From Streptomyces sp. NBC_00091 (GTDB lineage Bacteria; Actinomycetota; Actinomycetes; Streptomycetales; Streptomycetaceae), in NCBI RefSeq assembly GCF_026343185.1, contig NZ_JAPEMA010000001.1:930001-994000 (forward strand): 64,000 nucleotides of DNA, read 5' to 3'. Each line of letters opens with the position of its first letter. Position 1 is the first letter of the stretch. Below, one piece after another: positions 41,024-52,375 of the stretch. The notes beneath the pieces were generated by a model, which did not search any database, was not told the DNA's origin, and was given only the letters and a program-made list of their open reading frames with translations. The translations under genes were made by a program, and so were the position numbers.

Positions 41024-41725
41024 ATGTCGCCTGAGACCCAGCAGTGGACCCCCACCCATGGCCAGCCCTACCGGCCCGTCGCCTACCGTCCCGCGCGCAT
41101 GCCCGGCCCGGAATCCCTCGCGCGCGCGGCGGAGCTGCGGGCGCGGATGGACGAGCGGCGGACCGTACGCCACTTCTCCCCCGACCCCGTCCCCGAGCAG
41201 GCCGTGCGCGACGCCATCGCCTGCGCCGCCACCGCCCCCTCCGGGGCGCACCAGCAGCCGTGGACCTTCGTCCTGGTCAAGGACCCGGTCATCCGGCAGC
41301 AGATCCGCGCCGCCGCCGAGCAGGAGGAGCAGATCTCCTACGACGGCCGCCTCGGCGACGAATGGCTCGCCGCGCTGCGCCCCATCGGCACCGACGCCGT
41401 GAAGACCCACCTCACCGACGCGCCGGCGCTGATCGTGGTCTTCCAGCAGCGCTACTGGCTCGGCCCGAACGGCACGAAGCGCAAGCACTACTACGTCGAC
41501 GAGTCGGTCGGCATCGCGGTCGGCATGCTGCTGTCGGCCCTGCACCTGTCGGGCCTGGCCGCGCTCATCCACACCCCGAGCCCGATGCGCTTCCTGTCCC
41601 ACGTCCTGAACCGCCCCGAGAACGAGAAGGCCTTCGCGGTCATCCCGGTGGGCTACCCCGCCGCCGACTGCGAGGTCCCGGACCTGGTCCGCAAGTCCCT
41701 GGACCAGGTCCTGGTGGAGGTGTAG
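41024..41725 (+). CDS. nitroreductase-family flavoprotein
   Basis: A 233-residue FMN-dependent nitroreductase-fold protein. The start of the fold is MDERRTVRHFSPDPVPEQAV near residue 37 (FMN phosphate binding), followed by AATAPSGAHQQPWTFV, SVGIAVGMLLSALHLSGLAA and PSPMRFLSHVLNRPENEKAF. The sequence style is that of the iodotyrosine-deiodinase/BluB side of the family. ATG 41024 (MSPETQQWTP) was chosen; an upstream in-frame ATG lies in the divergent promoter. It is divergent from the phosphatase gene and ends before a strong terminator. The physiological substrate is not known. Confidence 0.85.
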   Translation: MSPETQQWTPTHGQPYRPVAYRPARMPGPESLARAAELRARMDERRTVRHFSPDPVPEQAVRDAIACAATAPSGAHQQPWTFVLVKDPVIRQQIRAAAEQEEQISYDGRLGDEWLAALRPIGTDAVKTHLTDAPALIVVFQQRYWLGPNGTKRKHYYVDESVGIAVGMLLSALHLSGLAALIHTPSPMRFLSHVLNRPENEKAFAVIPVGYPAADCEVPDLVRKSLDQVLVEV

Positions 41726-41741
41726 CCCGCCGCAACTGGAA

Positions 41742-41782
41742 CCGCCCCCGCTCCGGACTTGGGGGTACCGGAGCGGGGGCGG
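41742..41782. terminator. terminator between the nitroreductase gene and pruA
   Basis: CCGCCCCCGCTCCGG and its exact complement form a 15-bp stem with an 11-nt loop between convergent genes. Confidence 0.88.
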
Positions 41783-41800
41783 GATTCAGGGGTGGGCGGG

Positions 41801-43432
<1,632 letters not shown>

Positions 43433-43473
43433 GGGGCTGGTAACTCCTTGATCTGGTTCTGGACGGTTCTCGG

Positions 43474-44400
43474 CTAGTTCTTCGTGATCATCGAGCGGAG
43501 GAAGAACAGGAGGTTGGCCGGCTTCTCCGCGAGGCGGCGCATGAAGTAGCCGTACCAGTCGGTGCCGTAGGCCGTGTAGACGCGCATCCGGTGGCCTTCG
43601 GCGGCGAGCCGCAGGTGCTCCTCGCTGCGGATGCCGTACAGCATCTGGAACTCGTACTCGTCCAGCTTGCGCCCGGCCTGGCGGCCCAGCTCCTGCGCGA
43701 TGGCGATAAGTCGCGGGTCGTGGGACCCGATCATCGGGTAGCCCTCGCCCTCCATCAGGATCTTCATGATCCGGACGTACGCCTTGTCGATCTCGCCCTT
43801 GTCCTGGTACGCGACCTCGGCGGGCTCCTTGTAGGCGCCCTTCACGATGCGGACGCGGCTGCCGGCGGCGGCCAGGCGGCGGGCGTCGGCCTCGGTGCGG
43901 AAGAGGTAGGCCTGGATCACGCAGCCGGTCTGCGGGAAGTCCCGGCGCAGCTCCTCGTGGATGGCGAACATCGAGTCGAGGGTGGTGTGGTCCTCGGCGT
44001 CGAGGGTCACGGTGGTGCCGATGGCGGCGGCGGCCTCGACGACCGGGCGGACGTTGGCGAGGGCCAGCTCGTGGCCGCCCTCCAGCGCCTGGCCGAACAT
44101 GGACAGCTTGACCGACATCTCGACCGTCTCGCCCAGCTCCAGCTCCTCGAGGCGCCGGATGAGCTCCAGGTAGGCGTCCCGGGCCGCGTAGGACTGCTCG
44201 ACGGCGGTGATGTCCTCGCCGACGACGTCGAGGGTGACCTCCAGGCCCTTCTGCGTCAGCTCCTCGACGATCGGGATGACCTGGCCGACCGTCTCACCGG
44301 GGATGAAGCGGTTGACCACCGGCTTGGTCACCGGGGCGGCAGAGACGATTCGGCGCATCTTGTCGCTGCGCGAAGCGGCGAGGATCGCGGGACCCAGCAC
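43474..44400 (-). CDS. proline dehydrogenase
   Basis: A 308-residue FAD enzyme with the short monofunctional proline dehydrogenase barrel, oxidising proline to P5C and passing electrons to the membrane quinone pool. Landmarks are SVKLSMFGQALEGGH, VTLDAEDHTTLDSM, GCVIQAYLFRTEADA, RIVKGAYKEPAEVAY and EFQMLYGIRSE near the C-terminus. GTG 44400 is preceded by GGAGGTGCCCC, an almost perfect ribosome site; an in-frame ATG 10 codons upstream has none as good. Transcribed with pruA and divergent from a PucR-type regulator that probably senses proline or the operon's products. Confidence 0.93.
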   Translation of the reverse strand: MLGPAILAASRSDKMRRIVSAAPVTKPVVNRFIPGETVGQVIPIVEELTQKGLEVTLDVVGEDITAVEQSYAARDAYLELIRRLEELELGETVEMSVKLSMFGQALEGGHELALANVRPVVEAAAAIGTTVTLDAEDHTTLDSMFAIHEELRRDFPQTGCVIQAYLFRTEADARRLAAAGSRVRIVKGAYKEPAEVAYQDKGEIDKAYVRIMKILMEGEGYPMIGSHDPRLIAIAQELGRQAGRKLDEYEFQMLYGIRSEEHLRLAAEGHRMRVYTAYGTDWYGYFMRRLAEKPANLLFFLRSMITKN

Positions 44401-44599
44401 GGGGCACCTCCAACGGGTGGCAGAAGCGGACATACGGACGCCGCGGGGGTGGGCTGCGGCCGTAAGGAAAACGCAAGTAAAACCACCGTGAAACCTAAGG
44501 ATCTCCACGATCCTCTGCCATCGACAGCTGTCACGCATCCGTGGCCCCGATCTCATACATCTGTCTGAAGAGCCGGTCCGGGGGTGGGAGAATGTCCGC

Positions 44600-45934
44600 G
44601 TGAAGGGCGATTACCAGGACCTGGTGGACGAGATCTCGGCGCTGCTCGGCGCCCCGGCGACGCTGGAGAACCGGGACTTCCGCCTCATCGCCTTCGGCGC
44701 GCACGACAGCGAGGACGACCTCGTGATGGACCCGGTGCGCACCCGCTCGATCCTGACCCGGCAGTCGACGGCGGCCGTCCGGTCCTGGTTCGAGGCCTTC
44801 GGCATCGCCCGCGCCACCGGCCCGGTACGGATCCCGGCGGCCCCGGACGCGGGGGTCTTCCGGGGGCGGATCTGCCTGCCCGTGCGGTACCGGGGCATCG
44901 TGCAGGGCTACGTGTGGCTCCTCGACCAGGATCCGGGCCCGGGTCCGGCGGCCCTGGAGGCGGCCATGGAGGTGGCCCAGCGGATCGGGGTGCTGCTCGC
45001 CGCGGAGGCCAAGGCGGGCGCCGACCTCTCCCGGGAGTTCCTGGCGGTGCTGACCGCCGGCCGGGGCTGGCAGCAGGACATGGCGGTGGCCGCGCTGCGG
45101 GTGGCGCTGGGGGCGGGGGCGGACGGGCTGCACGCCGCGGTGTGCGTGGCCCCGTGGGCCGGGGAGGCTCCGGGGTCGGTGCCGGGGGCGGCGGCGGTGT
45201 GCGTGGTTCCGTCGGCGCCCGCCGACCCGGGCGGCCCCGGGCACGGCCGCGGTCCCGGCCACGGGGCGGGCGCGCTCGCGGTGCTGGTCCGGCTGCGGTC
45301 GGGGGACGCGCTGGCGCCGGCCCTGGCGGCGGTCGGGCGGCTGCTGCCCCGCACGGCGACGGGCGCGGGGCCGGGCGGCGGCGCGGGGGCCGGGGCGGGT
45401 ACGGGGGCCGGGTCAGGCGGCGGGGCCGGGCCGGGCTCAGGGACCGGGGCGGGGGCCGGGGCCGGGGCCGGGCCGGGCTCAGGAGCCGGGGCGGGTACGG
45501 GGCCCGGGGCGGGCGCGGGTGTCACCGCCGGGCTCTCCGACCCCGTCCGGGCGCTCGCGGAGCTGCCCGCCGCCTGGGCGCAGGCCACCGCCGCCGCCCG
45601 GGCGGCCGCCGCGCAGCCGCGGCTCGGGCCGGTGGCGCAGTGGGCGGGGATCGGCCCGTACCGGATGCTGGCCGCCCTGGCCGCCGGCCCGGCGGACGAC
45701 CCGGCGACCCGGGCCCTGCTGAGCCCGGCCCACCGGGAACTGGCCCGCACCGCGGAGGTGTTCCTCGACTGCGCGGGGCAGGCCGGCCGCGCGGCGGCGG
45801 CGCTGGGCATCCACCGCCAGACCCTGTACTACCGGCTGGGCCGGGTGGAGCAGCTGACCGGGCTCGACCTGGACGCGGGCGAGGACCGGCTGTTGCTCCA
45901 CATGGCCCTCAAGGCCGCCCCCCTGCAAGGCTGA
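44600..45934 (+). CDS. PucR-family helix-turn-helix regulator with internal Gly/Ala repeat
   Basis: A 444-residue regulator. The N-terminal 160 residues are a GAF-like sensory region ([20 protein letters not shown]). The C-terminus carries the PucR-type helix-turn-helix ([20 protein letters not shown], then [19 protein letters not shown]). Between them, residues about 250-312 are almost pure Gly/Ala/Ser/Thr/Pro ([11 protein letters not shown]). GTG 44600 gives MKGDYQDLV. The gene is divergent from the proline catabolic operon across about 200 bp; PucR-type regulators activate proline utilisation in actinomycetes (PrnR/PutR-like role), so that is the likely target. Confidence 0.87.
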   Translation: MKGDYQDLVDEISALLGAPATLENRDFRLIAFGAHDSEDDLVMDPVRTRSILTRQSTAAVRSWFEAFGIARATGPVRIPAAPDAGVFRGRICLPVRYRGIVQGYVWLLDQDPGPGPAALEAAMEVAQRIGVLLAAEAKAGADLSREFLAVLTAGRGWQQDMAVAALRVALGAGADGLHAAVCVAPWAGEAPGSVPGAAAVCVVPSAPADPGGPGHGRGPGHGAGALAVLVRLRSGDALAPALAAVGRLLPRTATGAGPGGGAGAGAGTGAGSGGGAGPGSGTGAGAGAGAGPGSGAGAGTGPGAGAGVTAGLSDPVRALAELPAAWAQATAAARAAAAQPRLGPVAQWAGIGPYRMLAALAAGPADDPATRALLSPAHRELARTAEVFLDCAGQAGRAAAALGIHRQTLYYRLGRVEQLTGLDLDAGEDRLLLHMALKAAPLQG

Positions 45935-45957
45935 ACGCGGGGTCCGCCGACGCCGGT

Positions 45958-46479
45958 TCAGCGCCGGTGGACCACCGCGCTGCCGACGGCCTTGTCGTGG
46001 ATGCCGAGGGCGTCCGCGCTGAGCGTGATCGAGGAGGCGTTCGCGACGCACAGCACGGGGACGCCGGTGACCACGAGGTTGGCGAGGTGGCGGACCACCG
46101 CCGGGCCGTAGCCGAGGCGTTCGCCGTCGGCGCGGCGCACCACCTCCAGGCCCATCACCCGCTTGCCCGGGGTGGCTCCCCGCAGCGCGACGCTCAGCGG
46201 CGAGTACAGGAGCACGAACGCGGCGAGCCAGACTGCCGCGGAGGCGCGCCAGACGGTCCGGGCGTCCTCGTCGGTGAAGCCGAGCGGCCCGAGCGCCCGG
46301 TCGAGCCCGACGAGCGGGACGAGGATCACCAGGACGGCGATCGCCAGGTCGATGACGGTGGCGGCGCAGCGCCGCCCGCTCCCGGCCGGGGAGCCCGGGA
46401 GCGGGCGGGTGTTCCGGGCGCGGCCCACGGGCGGGAGGGAGCCGAGGTCACCCTCGGCGGACAGGGATCCGAACGGCAT
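45958..46479 (-). CDS. RDD-family membrane protein
   Basis: A 173-residue protein with an RDD domain. Three hydrophobic segments are visible (CAATVIDLAIAVLVILVPLV, ASAAVWLAAFVLLYSPLSVA, AVVRHLANLVVTGVPVLCVA) with the characteristic Asp in the first and TPGKRVMGLEVVR between the second and third. RDD proteins are small integral membrane proteins of unclear function, some linked to ion exchange. The start is 7 bp after the TetR stop, so they are probably co-transcribed. It converges with the PucR gene within 23 bp. Confidence 0.85.
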   Translation of the reverse strand: MPFGSLSAEGDLGSLPPVGRARNTRPLPGSPAGSGRRCAATVIDLAIAVLVILVPLVGLDRALGPLGFTDEDARTVWRASAAVWLAAFVLLYSPLSVALRGATPGKRVMGLEVVRRADGERLGYGPAVVRHLANLVVTGVPVLCVANASSITLSADALGIHDKAVGSAVVHRR

Positions 46480-46486
46480 CGCGCGC

Positions 46487-47089
46487 CTACTCCCCCTGCG
46501 CCTTGCCCCGGGACTGCCCGGATCCGGTCAGCCCCTCGGCGATCCGGCGCAGCCCCTCCGTGAACTCCTCGGCCGTGGCGGCGGTGTCGGCGTCGAACAG
46601 CCACTGGATCATCAGGCCGTTGAGCAGCGCCTGGCAGACGGCGCCGAGGGTGCGCTCGTCGCGTTCGGTGAGTTCGTCCTCCGGGGTGCCGGTCAGCATC
46701 GAGATCAGGCCGCGGCGCCCTTCGGCCTGCGAGGCCGCGAGCATCCCCCGCAGCTCCGGCAGCCGTTCCCCGCTCAGCGCGACCTCCATGCTGGCCGCCC
46801 AGACGGGGCCGGAGTCCGCGTGCTGTGCCAGGACACCCTCCCAGAGCGCGCGGAAGCGTTCCAGGGAGCCCGCCTCGCCGGTCAGTCCGGCCTGGAAGGC
46901 CTCGCCCCACTCCTGCATCAGGGCGATGAAGGCCTGGGTGAGCAGGGCGTCCTTGGAGCCGTAGTGGTAGCCGATGGAGGCGAGGTTCGTGCCGGAGGCG
47001 CCGACGATGTCGCGCGCCGTGGTGCGTGCGAACCCCTTCTCGACCAGGCATTTCTTGGCGCCTTCGAGCAGATCTTCTTTGTGTCCCAT
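46487..47089 (-). CDS. TetR-family repressor of the adjacent MFS pump
   Basis: A 200-residue TetR regulator. The helix-turn-helix is at residues about 8-52 (LLEGAKKCLVEKGFARTTAR, GTNLASIGYHYGSKDALL). The remaining helical domain binds an unknown ligand. ATG 47089 (MGHKEDLLEG) or GTG 47098 are possible starts; the former is used. It is divergent from an efflux gene, with a 36-bp palindrome covering the shared promoter region, the standard layout of a drug-responsive repressor-pump pair. Confidence 0.9.
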   Translation of the reverse strand: MGHKEDLLEGAKKCLVEKGFARTTARDIVGASGTNLASIGYHYGSKDALLTQAFIALMQEWGEAFQAGLTGEAGSLERFRALWEGVLAQHADSGPVWAASMEVALSGERLPELRGMLAASQAEGRRGLISMLTGTPEDELTERDERTLGAVCQALLNGLMIQWLFDADTAATAEEFTEGLRRIAEGLTGSGQSRGKAQGE

Positions 47090-47145
47090 GCCCGCCACGG
47101 TAGCAAGACGTTTGTCCTAGACGAAGGTCCCACACAAGGTTTCCA

Positions 47146-47181
47146 TACGCTCGTCATAGACAACCGTTTATGACGAGCGTA
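47146..47181. promoter_or_regulatory. 36-bp palindromic operator between TetR and MFS genes
   Basis: TACGCTCGTCATAGAC-AACC-GTTTATGACGAGCGTA has 16-bp arms with one mismatch. The outer 12 bp are perfect. It ends 11 bp before the MFS start codon and lies 57 bp from tetR, so a bound dimer pair would block both promoters. Confidence 0.85.
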
Positions 47182-47192
47182 CATTACTGCTC

Positions 47193-48734
47193 ATGACGAA
47201 CCCCGCCGCCACCGCGCGCCTCGCCGGCCGCCGCGAATGGACCGCCTTCACGGTCCTCCTGCTGCCCCTGCTCCTGGTCTCGATGGACGTCTCCGTCCTC
47301 TACTTCGCCATCCCGGCCATCACCCGGGAGCTGGACCCGAGCGCCACCCAGCAGCTCTGGATCTTCGACAGCTACGCCTTCGCCCTCTCCGGGCTGCTGA
47401 TCACGATGGGCTCGCTCGGCGACCGGATCGGCCGCCGCAAGCTGCTGCTGATCGGCGCGACCGCCTTCGGCCTCGCCTCCATCGGCGCCGGCTACGCCAC
47501 CAGCGCCGAGATGCTGATCGCGGCCCGTGTGCTGCTGGGCATCGGCGGCGCCACCCTGATGCCGTCCACGCTGGCACTCGTACGGAACCTCTTCCAGGAC
47601 GCCAAGCAGCGCGGCAAGGCCATCGCGATCTGGTCCGGGGCCATGACCGGCGGCATCGCCCTCGGCTCGGTGCTGAGCGGTGTGATGCTGAACCACTTCC
47701 ACTGGGGCTCCGTCTTCCTGATCAACGTGCCCGCGATGCTGCTCCTGCTGATCCTGGTCCCGGTGCTGGTCCCGGAGTTCAAGGACCCGGCCCCCGGCCG
47801 CTTCGACCTGCTGAGCGTGCCGCTGTCCATGGCCGCCGTGCTGCCGGTGGTCTACGGGCTCAAGGAGATCGCCGCCGAGGGCTTCGAGCCCCTCTACCTG
47901 GGCTGCCTCGCCGTCGGCCTGGCCTTCGGATACGTCTTCGTCCGCCGCCAGCGCACCCGTGAGGACGCGATGGTCGGCCGGGCCCTCTTCCGGGGGCGCG
48001 GTTTCGGGGCCGGCATCGGCCTCAACACGATCGCCGCCTTCGCGATGATGGGCTCGGCCTACTTCACCACCCAGTACCTGCAGTCCGTGCTCGGCATGGG
48101 CACCCTCGAGGCCGCCCTGTGGAGCCTGGCGCCCTCGGTCGTCATCGGCGCCGCCGCGCCGGTCTCCGCCGCCCTGGCCCAGAAGGTGGACCGGGCCTAC
48201 GTCATCTCCGGCGGGTTCCTCGTCGCCGCCGCCGGGTTCGCCCTGGTCGCCCTGGTGGGCACCGACTCCCTGTGGCTGCTGCTCACCGGCGCCGGGGTGC
48301 TGGCCAGCGGCATCGTGAGCGTGATGTCCCTGGTCTCCGACACCGCGCTCAGCTCGGCCCCGGCCGAGAAGGCCGGCTCGGCGGCCTCCCTGCTGGAGAC
48401 GGGCCAGGAGTTCGGTGGAGCGCTCGGCATGGCCCTGCTGGGCAGCCTCGGCACCGCCGTCTACCGCGCGGACATGGCCGGCGCGGCGCCCGCCGCCCGG
48501 GAGACCCTGGGCGGCGCGGTGGCCACCGCCCAGCAGGCCGGGGGCGAGGCGGGAGGGCAGCTGCTGGCCCTGGCCCGGGAGGCCTTCGTCCACGGGATGC
48601 AGTACGCGGCCTGGGGCGGTGCAGTGCTGCTCCTCGGGGCGGCGGGGCTCGCGCTCACGCTGATGCGGGGCATCAAGAGCCCGGCCACCGCCGCGGCGGA
48701 GCCGGCCCCGGCGGTGGCGGTACCGGCGCGCTGA
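47193..48734 (+). CDS. MFS transporter, DHA2 family (14-TM drug efflux)
   Basis: A 513-residue integral membrane protein with about 14 transmembrane segments, of the drug:H+ antiporter-2 family (QacA/SmvA-like). Supporting features: the first helix with LLLVSMDVSVLYFAIPAI (motif D1-like), motif A GSLGDRIGRRKLLLIG, motif B-like ARVLLGIGGATLMPSTLAL and motif C-like region GAMTGGIALGSVLSGVM. ATG 47193 is used. It is very likely repressed by the adjacent TetR via the palindrome at 47146-47181. The substrate is probably a cationic or amphipathic drug. Confidence 0.92.
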   Translation: MTNPAATARLAGRREWTAFTVLLLPLLLVSMDVSVLYFAIPAITRELDPSATQQLWIFDSYAFALSGLLITMGSLGDRIGRRKLLLIGATAFGLASIGAGYATSAEMLIAARVLLGIGGATLMPSTLALVRNLFQDAKQRGKAIAIWSGAMTGGIALGSVLSGVMLNHFHWGSVFLINVPAMLLLLILVPVLVPEFKDPAPGRFDLLSVPLSMAAVLPVVYGLKEIAAEGFEPLYLGCLAVGLAFGYVFVRRQRTREDAMVGRALFRGRGFGAGIGLNTIAAFAMMGSAYFTTQYLQSVLGMGTLEAALWSLAPSVVIGAAAPVSAALAQKVDRAYVISGGFLVAAAGFALVALVGTDSLWLLLTGAGVLASGIVSVMSLVSDTALSSAPAEKAGSAASLLETGQEFGGALGMALLGSLGTAVYRADMAGAAPAARETLGGAVATAQQAGGEAGGQLLALAREAFVHGMQYAAWGGAVLLLGAAGLALTLMRGIKSPATAAAEPAPAVAVPAR

Positions 48735-48760
48735 GCCTCGTAAAAATGGCGGGAAACGGA

Positions 48761-48790
48761 AAGGGCCCGGGGTTCACCCCCCGGGCCCTT
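48761..48790. terminator. terminator between the MFS gene and serA
   Basis: AAGGGCCCGGGG-TTCACC-CCCCGGGCCCTT forms a perfect 12-bp stem between convergent genes. Confidence 0.88.
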
Positions 48791-48812
48791 CCACATGGTG
48801 CGCGAGCGTCGG

Positions 48813-50402
48813 TCAGCCGAGGTTGACCGTACGGGCCGAAGCGGCGCCGATCTCCTCCGAGATGGTCGCGAGGACGTCCACCGGGACCGCCGCGTCGACG
48901 GTGAGGACGACGAGCGCCTCGCCGCCCTCCTCGGCGCGGGCGACCTGCATGCCCGCGATGTTCAGACCGGCCTCGCCGAGCAGCTGGCCGACCTTGCCGA
49001 CGACGCCGGGGCGGTCGGTGTAGCGCAGCACGATCATGTGGTCGGCCAGGGCCAGGTCCACGTCGTACTCGCCCACGCCGACGATCTTCTGCAGGTGCTT
49101 CGGGCCCGCCAGGGTGCCGGAGACCGACACCTCCTGACCGTCCGACAGGGTGCCGCGCACGGTCACCACGTTGCGGTGGTCCGGGGACTCCGAGCTGGTG
49201 GTCAGGCGTACCTCGACACCGCGCTCCTGCGCGAACAGCGGGGCGTTGACGTAGGAGACCGTCTCGTCGACGACGTCCTCGAAGACACCCTTGAGGGCGG
49301 AGAGTTCGAGCACCTTGACGTCGTGCTGGGTGATCTCGCCGCAGACCTCCACGTCGAGGCGGACCGCGACCTCGCCCGCGAGGGCGGTGAAGATGCGGCC
49401 GAGCTTCTCGGCGAGCGGCAGGCCCGGACGGACGTCCTCGGCGATGACACCGCCCTGGACGTTGACCGCGTCCGGCACGAGCTCGCCGGCGAGCGCGAGG
49501 CGCACCGACTTGGCGACGGAGATGCCGGCCTTCTCCTGGGCCTCGTCCGTGGACGCGCCGAGGTGCGGGGTGCAGACGACCTGGTCGAGCTCGAAGAGCG
49601 GGGAGTCCGTGCAGGGCTCCTTCGCGTACACGTCGAGGCCGGCGCCGGCGACGCGGCCCTCCTTGATGGCCGAGTACAGCGCGGCCTCGTCCACGATCCC
49701 GCCGCGGGCGGCGTTGACGATGCGGACGGACGGCTTGACCTTGTGCAGGGCCTCGTCCCCGATGAGACCGACGGTCTCGGGGGTCTTGGGCAGGTGCACG
49801 GTGATGAAGTCGGCGGCCTCGAGCAGCTCGTCCAGCGTCAGCATCTTGACGCCCATCTGGGCGGCGCGCGCGGGCTGCACGTAGGGGTCGTACGCGACGA
49901 TCTTCATGCCGAAGGCCGACATGCGCTGGGCGACCAGGACGCCGATGCGGCCGAGGCCGACGACGCCGAGGGTCTTCTCGCTGAGCTCGACACCCGTGTA
50001 CTTGTTCCGCTTCCACTCGCCGTTCTTCAGGGCGGTGTTGGCCTGCGGGATGTTGCGGGCCGTGGCGACGAGCAGGCCGCAGGCGAGCTCGGCGGCGGTG
50101 ACGATGTTGGATGTCGGCGCGTTCACGACCATCACGCCGGCCTTGGTGGCGGAGGAGACGTCGACGTTGTCGAGGCCGACACCGGCGCGAGCGACGACCT
50201 TCAGCTTCTTGGCGGCGGCGATGGCCTCGGCGTCCACCTTGGTGGCGGAGCGGACGAGGATCGCGTCGACCTCGACGATCGCGGGGAGCAGCTCCGCGCG
50301 GTCGGCGCCGTTGACGTGCCGGATCTCGAAGTCCGGACCGAGGGCGTCCACCGTGGCGGGCGACAGCTCTTCGGCGATGAGTACGACAGGTTTCGAGCTC
50401 AC
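48813..50402 (-). CDS. serA: D-3-phosphoglycerate dehydrogenase
   Basis: A 529-residue enzyme that starts serine synthesis by oxidising 3-phosphoglycerate. The catalytic half shows LVRSATKVDAEAIAAAKKLK, the NAD motif LGVVGLGRIGVLVAQRM, NAARGGIVDEAAL (Arg), a Glu in DVYAKEP and the catalytic His in TPHLGASTDEAQ. After about residue 315 come the intervening domain typical of the long actinobacterial SerA and a C-terminal ACT domain (YTDRPGVVGKVGQLLGEAGL) that mediates serine feedback. GTG 50402 follows GAGGACCCAC. It stands downstream of ilvC but past a terminator, so it has its own promoter; TACACT near 50515 could be its -10. Confidence 0.96.
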   Translation of the reverse strand: MSSKPVVLIAEELSPATVDALGPDFEIRHVNGADRAELLPAIVEVDAILVRSATKVDAEAIAAAKKLKVVARAGVGLDNVDVSSATKAGVMVVNAPTSNIVTAAELACGLLVATARNIPQANTALKNGEWKRNKYTGVELSEKTLGVVGLGRIGVLVAQRMSAFGMKIVAYDPYVQPARAAQMGVKMLTLDELLEAADFITVHLPKTPETVGLIGDEALHKVKPSVRIVNAARGGIVDEAALYSAIKEGRVAGAGLDVYAKEPCTDSPLFELDQVVCTPHLGASTDEAQEKAGISVAKSVRLALAGELVPDAVNVQGGVIAEDVRPGLPLAEKLGRIFTALAGEVAVRLDVEVCGEITQHDVKVLELSALKGVFEDVVDETVSYVNAPLFAQERGVEVRLTTSSESPDHRNVVTVRGTLSDGQEVSVSGTLAGPKHLQKIVGVGEYDVDLALADHMIVLRYTDRPGVVGKVGQLLGEAGLNIAGMQVARAEEGGEALVVLTVDAAVPVDVLATISEEIGAASARTVNLG

Positions 50403-50651
50403 GTGGGTCCTCACAAGTCCAGTGCGGACGGCCGTCCCGACGGCCGCAGGCGGTGGAGGGGGTAGCCGCGTGGAAGACGCACGACACTGTGGGCCTGACG
50501 CGTTGTGTTGAGCAGTGTAGTAGCGGATCGGGTGCGGATTTCCGCCTGTACGGAAGGATCACCCGTCCGAGATTGGCCGGGGTGGACAATCCGTCCTATC
50601 CGAGGCCTACATTCCGGTGATCCTCGACCGGTGCCGGAGCGAGCGGGTGCA

Positions 50652-50686
50652 CGGCGGGGCCGGGACGCACCGTCCCGGCCCCGCCG
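50652..50686 (-). terminator. terminator of the ilvBNC operon
   Basis: A perfect 16-bp stem (CGGCGGGGCCGGGACG and complement) with a CAC loop begins 9 bp past the ilvC stop. Confidence 0.92.
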
Positions 50687-50695
50687 TTCGCGAGA

Positions 50696-51820
<1,125 letters not shown>

Positions 51821-52345
51821 TCAGGCGCTGCGGTCGAGCGAGCGCAGGCTGCGGTCCGTGATGGACCTGCCGCCACGCCCTATGGCGATCGTGCCGGACT
51901 GGACGAGCTCCTTGATGCCGAAGGGCTCCAGCATCTTGAGCATGGCGCCGAGCTTGTCGGTGCCGCCGGTGGCCTCGATGGTGACGGCCTCCGGGGAGAC
52001 GTCGACGGTCTTGGCGCGGAACAGCTGGACGATCTCGACGATCTGCGAGCGGGTCTCGTTGTCGGCGCGGACCTTCACCAGGACGAGTTCGCGCTCGATG
52101 GCGTTGTGCGGCTCCAGCTCGACGATCTTGAGCACGTTGACCAGCTTGTTGAGCTGCTTGGTCACCTGCTCCAGCGGAAGGTCCTCGACGTTCACGACGA
52201 TGGTGATGCGCGAGATGTCGGGGTGCTCGGTGACGCCGACCGCGAGGGAGTCGATGTTGAACCCGCGGCGGGAGAACAGCGCGGCGATCCGGGCGAGGAT
52301 GCCGGGCGTGTTCTCGACCAGGACGGAGAGCGTGTGCTTGGACAT
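51821..52345 (-). CDS. ilvN: acetolactate synthase small (regulatory) subunit
   Basis: A 174-residue regulatory subunit that binds IlvB and confers valine feedback inhibition. The N-terminal ACT domain begins LSVLVENTPGILARIAALFS, with RRGFNIDSLAVG and the second half ELVLVKVRADNETRSQIVEI. The C-terminal domain (SPEAVTIEATGGTDKLGAML, PFGIKELVQSGTIAIGRG) is that of IlvH/N. It starts 30 bp after the ilvB stop, within the ilvB-ilvN-ilvC operon. Confidence 0.96.
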   Translation of the reverse strand: MSKHTLSVLVENTPGILARIAALFSRRGFNIDSLAVGVTEHPDISRITIVVNVEDLPLEQVTKQLNKLVNVLKIVELEPHNAIERELVLVKVRADNETRSQIVEIVQLFRAKTVDVSPEAVTIEATGGTDKLGAMLKMLEPFGIKELVQSGTIAIGRGGRSITDRSLRSLDRSA

Positions 52346-52375
52346 GTGAGTCGTTCTCTCTCTCAGGCTCTCTGC

